DNA from: Catalimonadaceae bacterium JC749
Lineage (GTDB): Bacteria; Bacteroidota; Bacteroidia; Cytophagales; Cyclobacteriaceae
NCBI GenBank assembly: GCA_021730635.1
Contig: JAJNNC010000005.1
Coordinates: forward strand, 124,001 to 188,000
DNA length: 64,000 bases
Direction: 5' to 3'
A model generated the notes under the pieces. It was not told the DNA's origin. It worked only from the letters and a program-made list of their open reading frames with translations, and did no database searches. The position numbers and the translations under genes are program-made. Positions 63,515 to 64,000 of this stretch are shown one piece after another (position 1 is the stretch's first letter; every line of letters begins with the position of its first letter).

Positions 63515-64000
63515 GCTTTCATCAACTCCTGAAATATTTGACTTGGCTGAATATCTTCATGATGGTATTTATCACTTATATAGCTCACATAATCACCCTT
63601 GATTTCGTGAAAATAAATCTGACAAATAGCCACATTCGGATATATTCTAACGGGTTGAACGCAGGTAATCTCCAATGTCCAGTGCCCGGTAGAGCCTATA
63701 TTTCCTAAACCTGCAGTCAGATGTACCACAATACCCAGCCGACCGATAGAAGATCTCCCTTCCAACTTTGGGACATAAAATTCAGACTTAATAGTTTCTA
63801 CGGTTCTGCCCAGGTATAGTTTATGCGGTTCTAAAACAAGACCCTCTTCCGGAATGGTAAGCTTCCGGACCGGATTATTTTTTTTCATGTCCAAAACGGC
63901 ATCTTCATAAACCAGCAGTTCATGATGAAGCTTCAGATTATAACTGTTAGGATTCAGTTGATCTGGGGAAAAAGGATTGATGAAGATTTCTTTCCCTATT
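63511..64000 (-). CDS. dcd: dCTP deaminase (5' end beyond window)
   Basis: The open frame runs off the right end of the window without a stop; 162 residues are visible. The visible N-terminal part INPFSPDQLNPNSYNLKLHH matches the family's NPNSYDLRLG segment, LVLEPHKLYLGRTVETI and VPKLEGRSSIGRLGIVVHLT give the nucleotide and active-site Glu region, and QIYFHEIKG is the late strand. Deaminates dCTP to dUTP for thymidylate synthesis. A Met at 63894 also exists but cuts the NPNSY segment. The gene is overlapped by yidD at its stop. Confidence 0.93.
   Translation of the reverse strand, partial: IGKEIFINPFSPDQLNPNSYNLKLHHELLVYEDAVLDMKKNNPVRKLTIPEEGLVLEPHKLYLGRTVETIKSEFYVPKLEGRSSIGRLGIVVHLTAGLGNIGSTGHWTLEITCVQPVRIYPNVAICQIYFHEIKGDYVSYISDKYHHEDIQPSQIFQELMKA

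Noticed and set aside
1-64000. CRISPR array, insertion sequences, phage genes, tRNA or rRNA genes
   Set aside because: No regular direct repeats with spacers, no transposase motifs and no structural RNA pattern found.

Overview
The window is a contiguous stretch of a Bacteroidota chromosome, most likely a Cytophagales-type marine or soil gliding lineage. This rests on a type IX secretion gene (porQ), two TonB-dependent receptors, a DUF5916 outer-membrane protein, a bacillithiol-system YtxJ protein, many small lipoproteins and secreted beta-barrels, start sites almost without Shine-Dalgarno sequences, and a few -7 boxes of the Bacteroidota TAnnTTTG type. Gene density is high. I saw no rRNA, tRNA, insertion sequence, prophage or CRISPR array. 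The first and last genes run off the window: an ENPP-type phosphodiesterase and a dCTP deaminase.

Layout. 1-15.9 kb: a secreted phosphodiesterase, a GH13 amylase, two envelope proteins, glycerate kinase, a tandem universal stress protein, a class V aminotransferase, lipoyl synthase, OsmC and YtxJ redox proteins, a repeat-rich basic secreted protein paired with a 57-residue lipoprotein, an ECF sigma factor / HEAT-repeat membrane protein / DUF4097 trio, and an Hsp20. 16-25.5 kb: a four-gene catabolic operon on the minus strand (TIM-barrel isomerase, Gfo/Idh/MocA dehydrogenase, SDR, MFS transporter), a DUF2927 lipoprotein, ssb, a GH88 unsaturated uronyl hydrolase and an M61 peptidase. 25.6-32.3 kb: small membrane proteins, the fluoride channel CrcB, and a signalling block in which a hybrid histidine kinase and an NtrC-type sigma-54 activator converge. 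That block is bracketed by two paralogous PepSY-like secreted proteins that share an upstream 15-bp element.

32.4-47.7 kb: panB, a small cytosolic protein, DUF5916, two TonB receptors, a 3D-domain lipoprotein, DUF72, porQ-hslU, an SDR, and a 1.1-kb gap that ends in an orphan terminator. 47.7-64 kb: a membrane GAF protein, mannonate dehydratase, a lipoprotein behind a promoter plus palindrome, a bacterial FAN1-type VRR-NUC nuclease, cold-shock protein, SixA phosphatase, uracil phosphoribosyltransferase, a glycogen-breakdown pair (debranching enzyme and alpha-glucan phosphorylase), an M23 peptidase, TrhO, a deaminase-only RibD, YidD and dCTP deaminase.

Functional themes are alpha-glucan use (secreted GH13, debranching enzyme, phosphorylase), uronate and sugar-acid use (GH88, UxuA, the dehydrogenase/isomerase operon, glycerate kinase), envelope biogenesis and secretion, and stress response. 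The least explained parts are the kinase/activator block with its twin secreted proteins, the repeat protein with its tiny lipoprotein, and the RibD lacking its reductase half. All functional calls are from reading motifs by eye; no database search was run.
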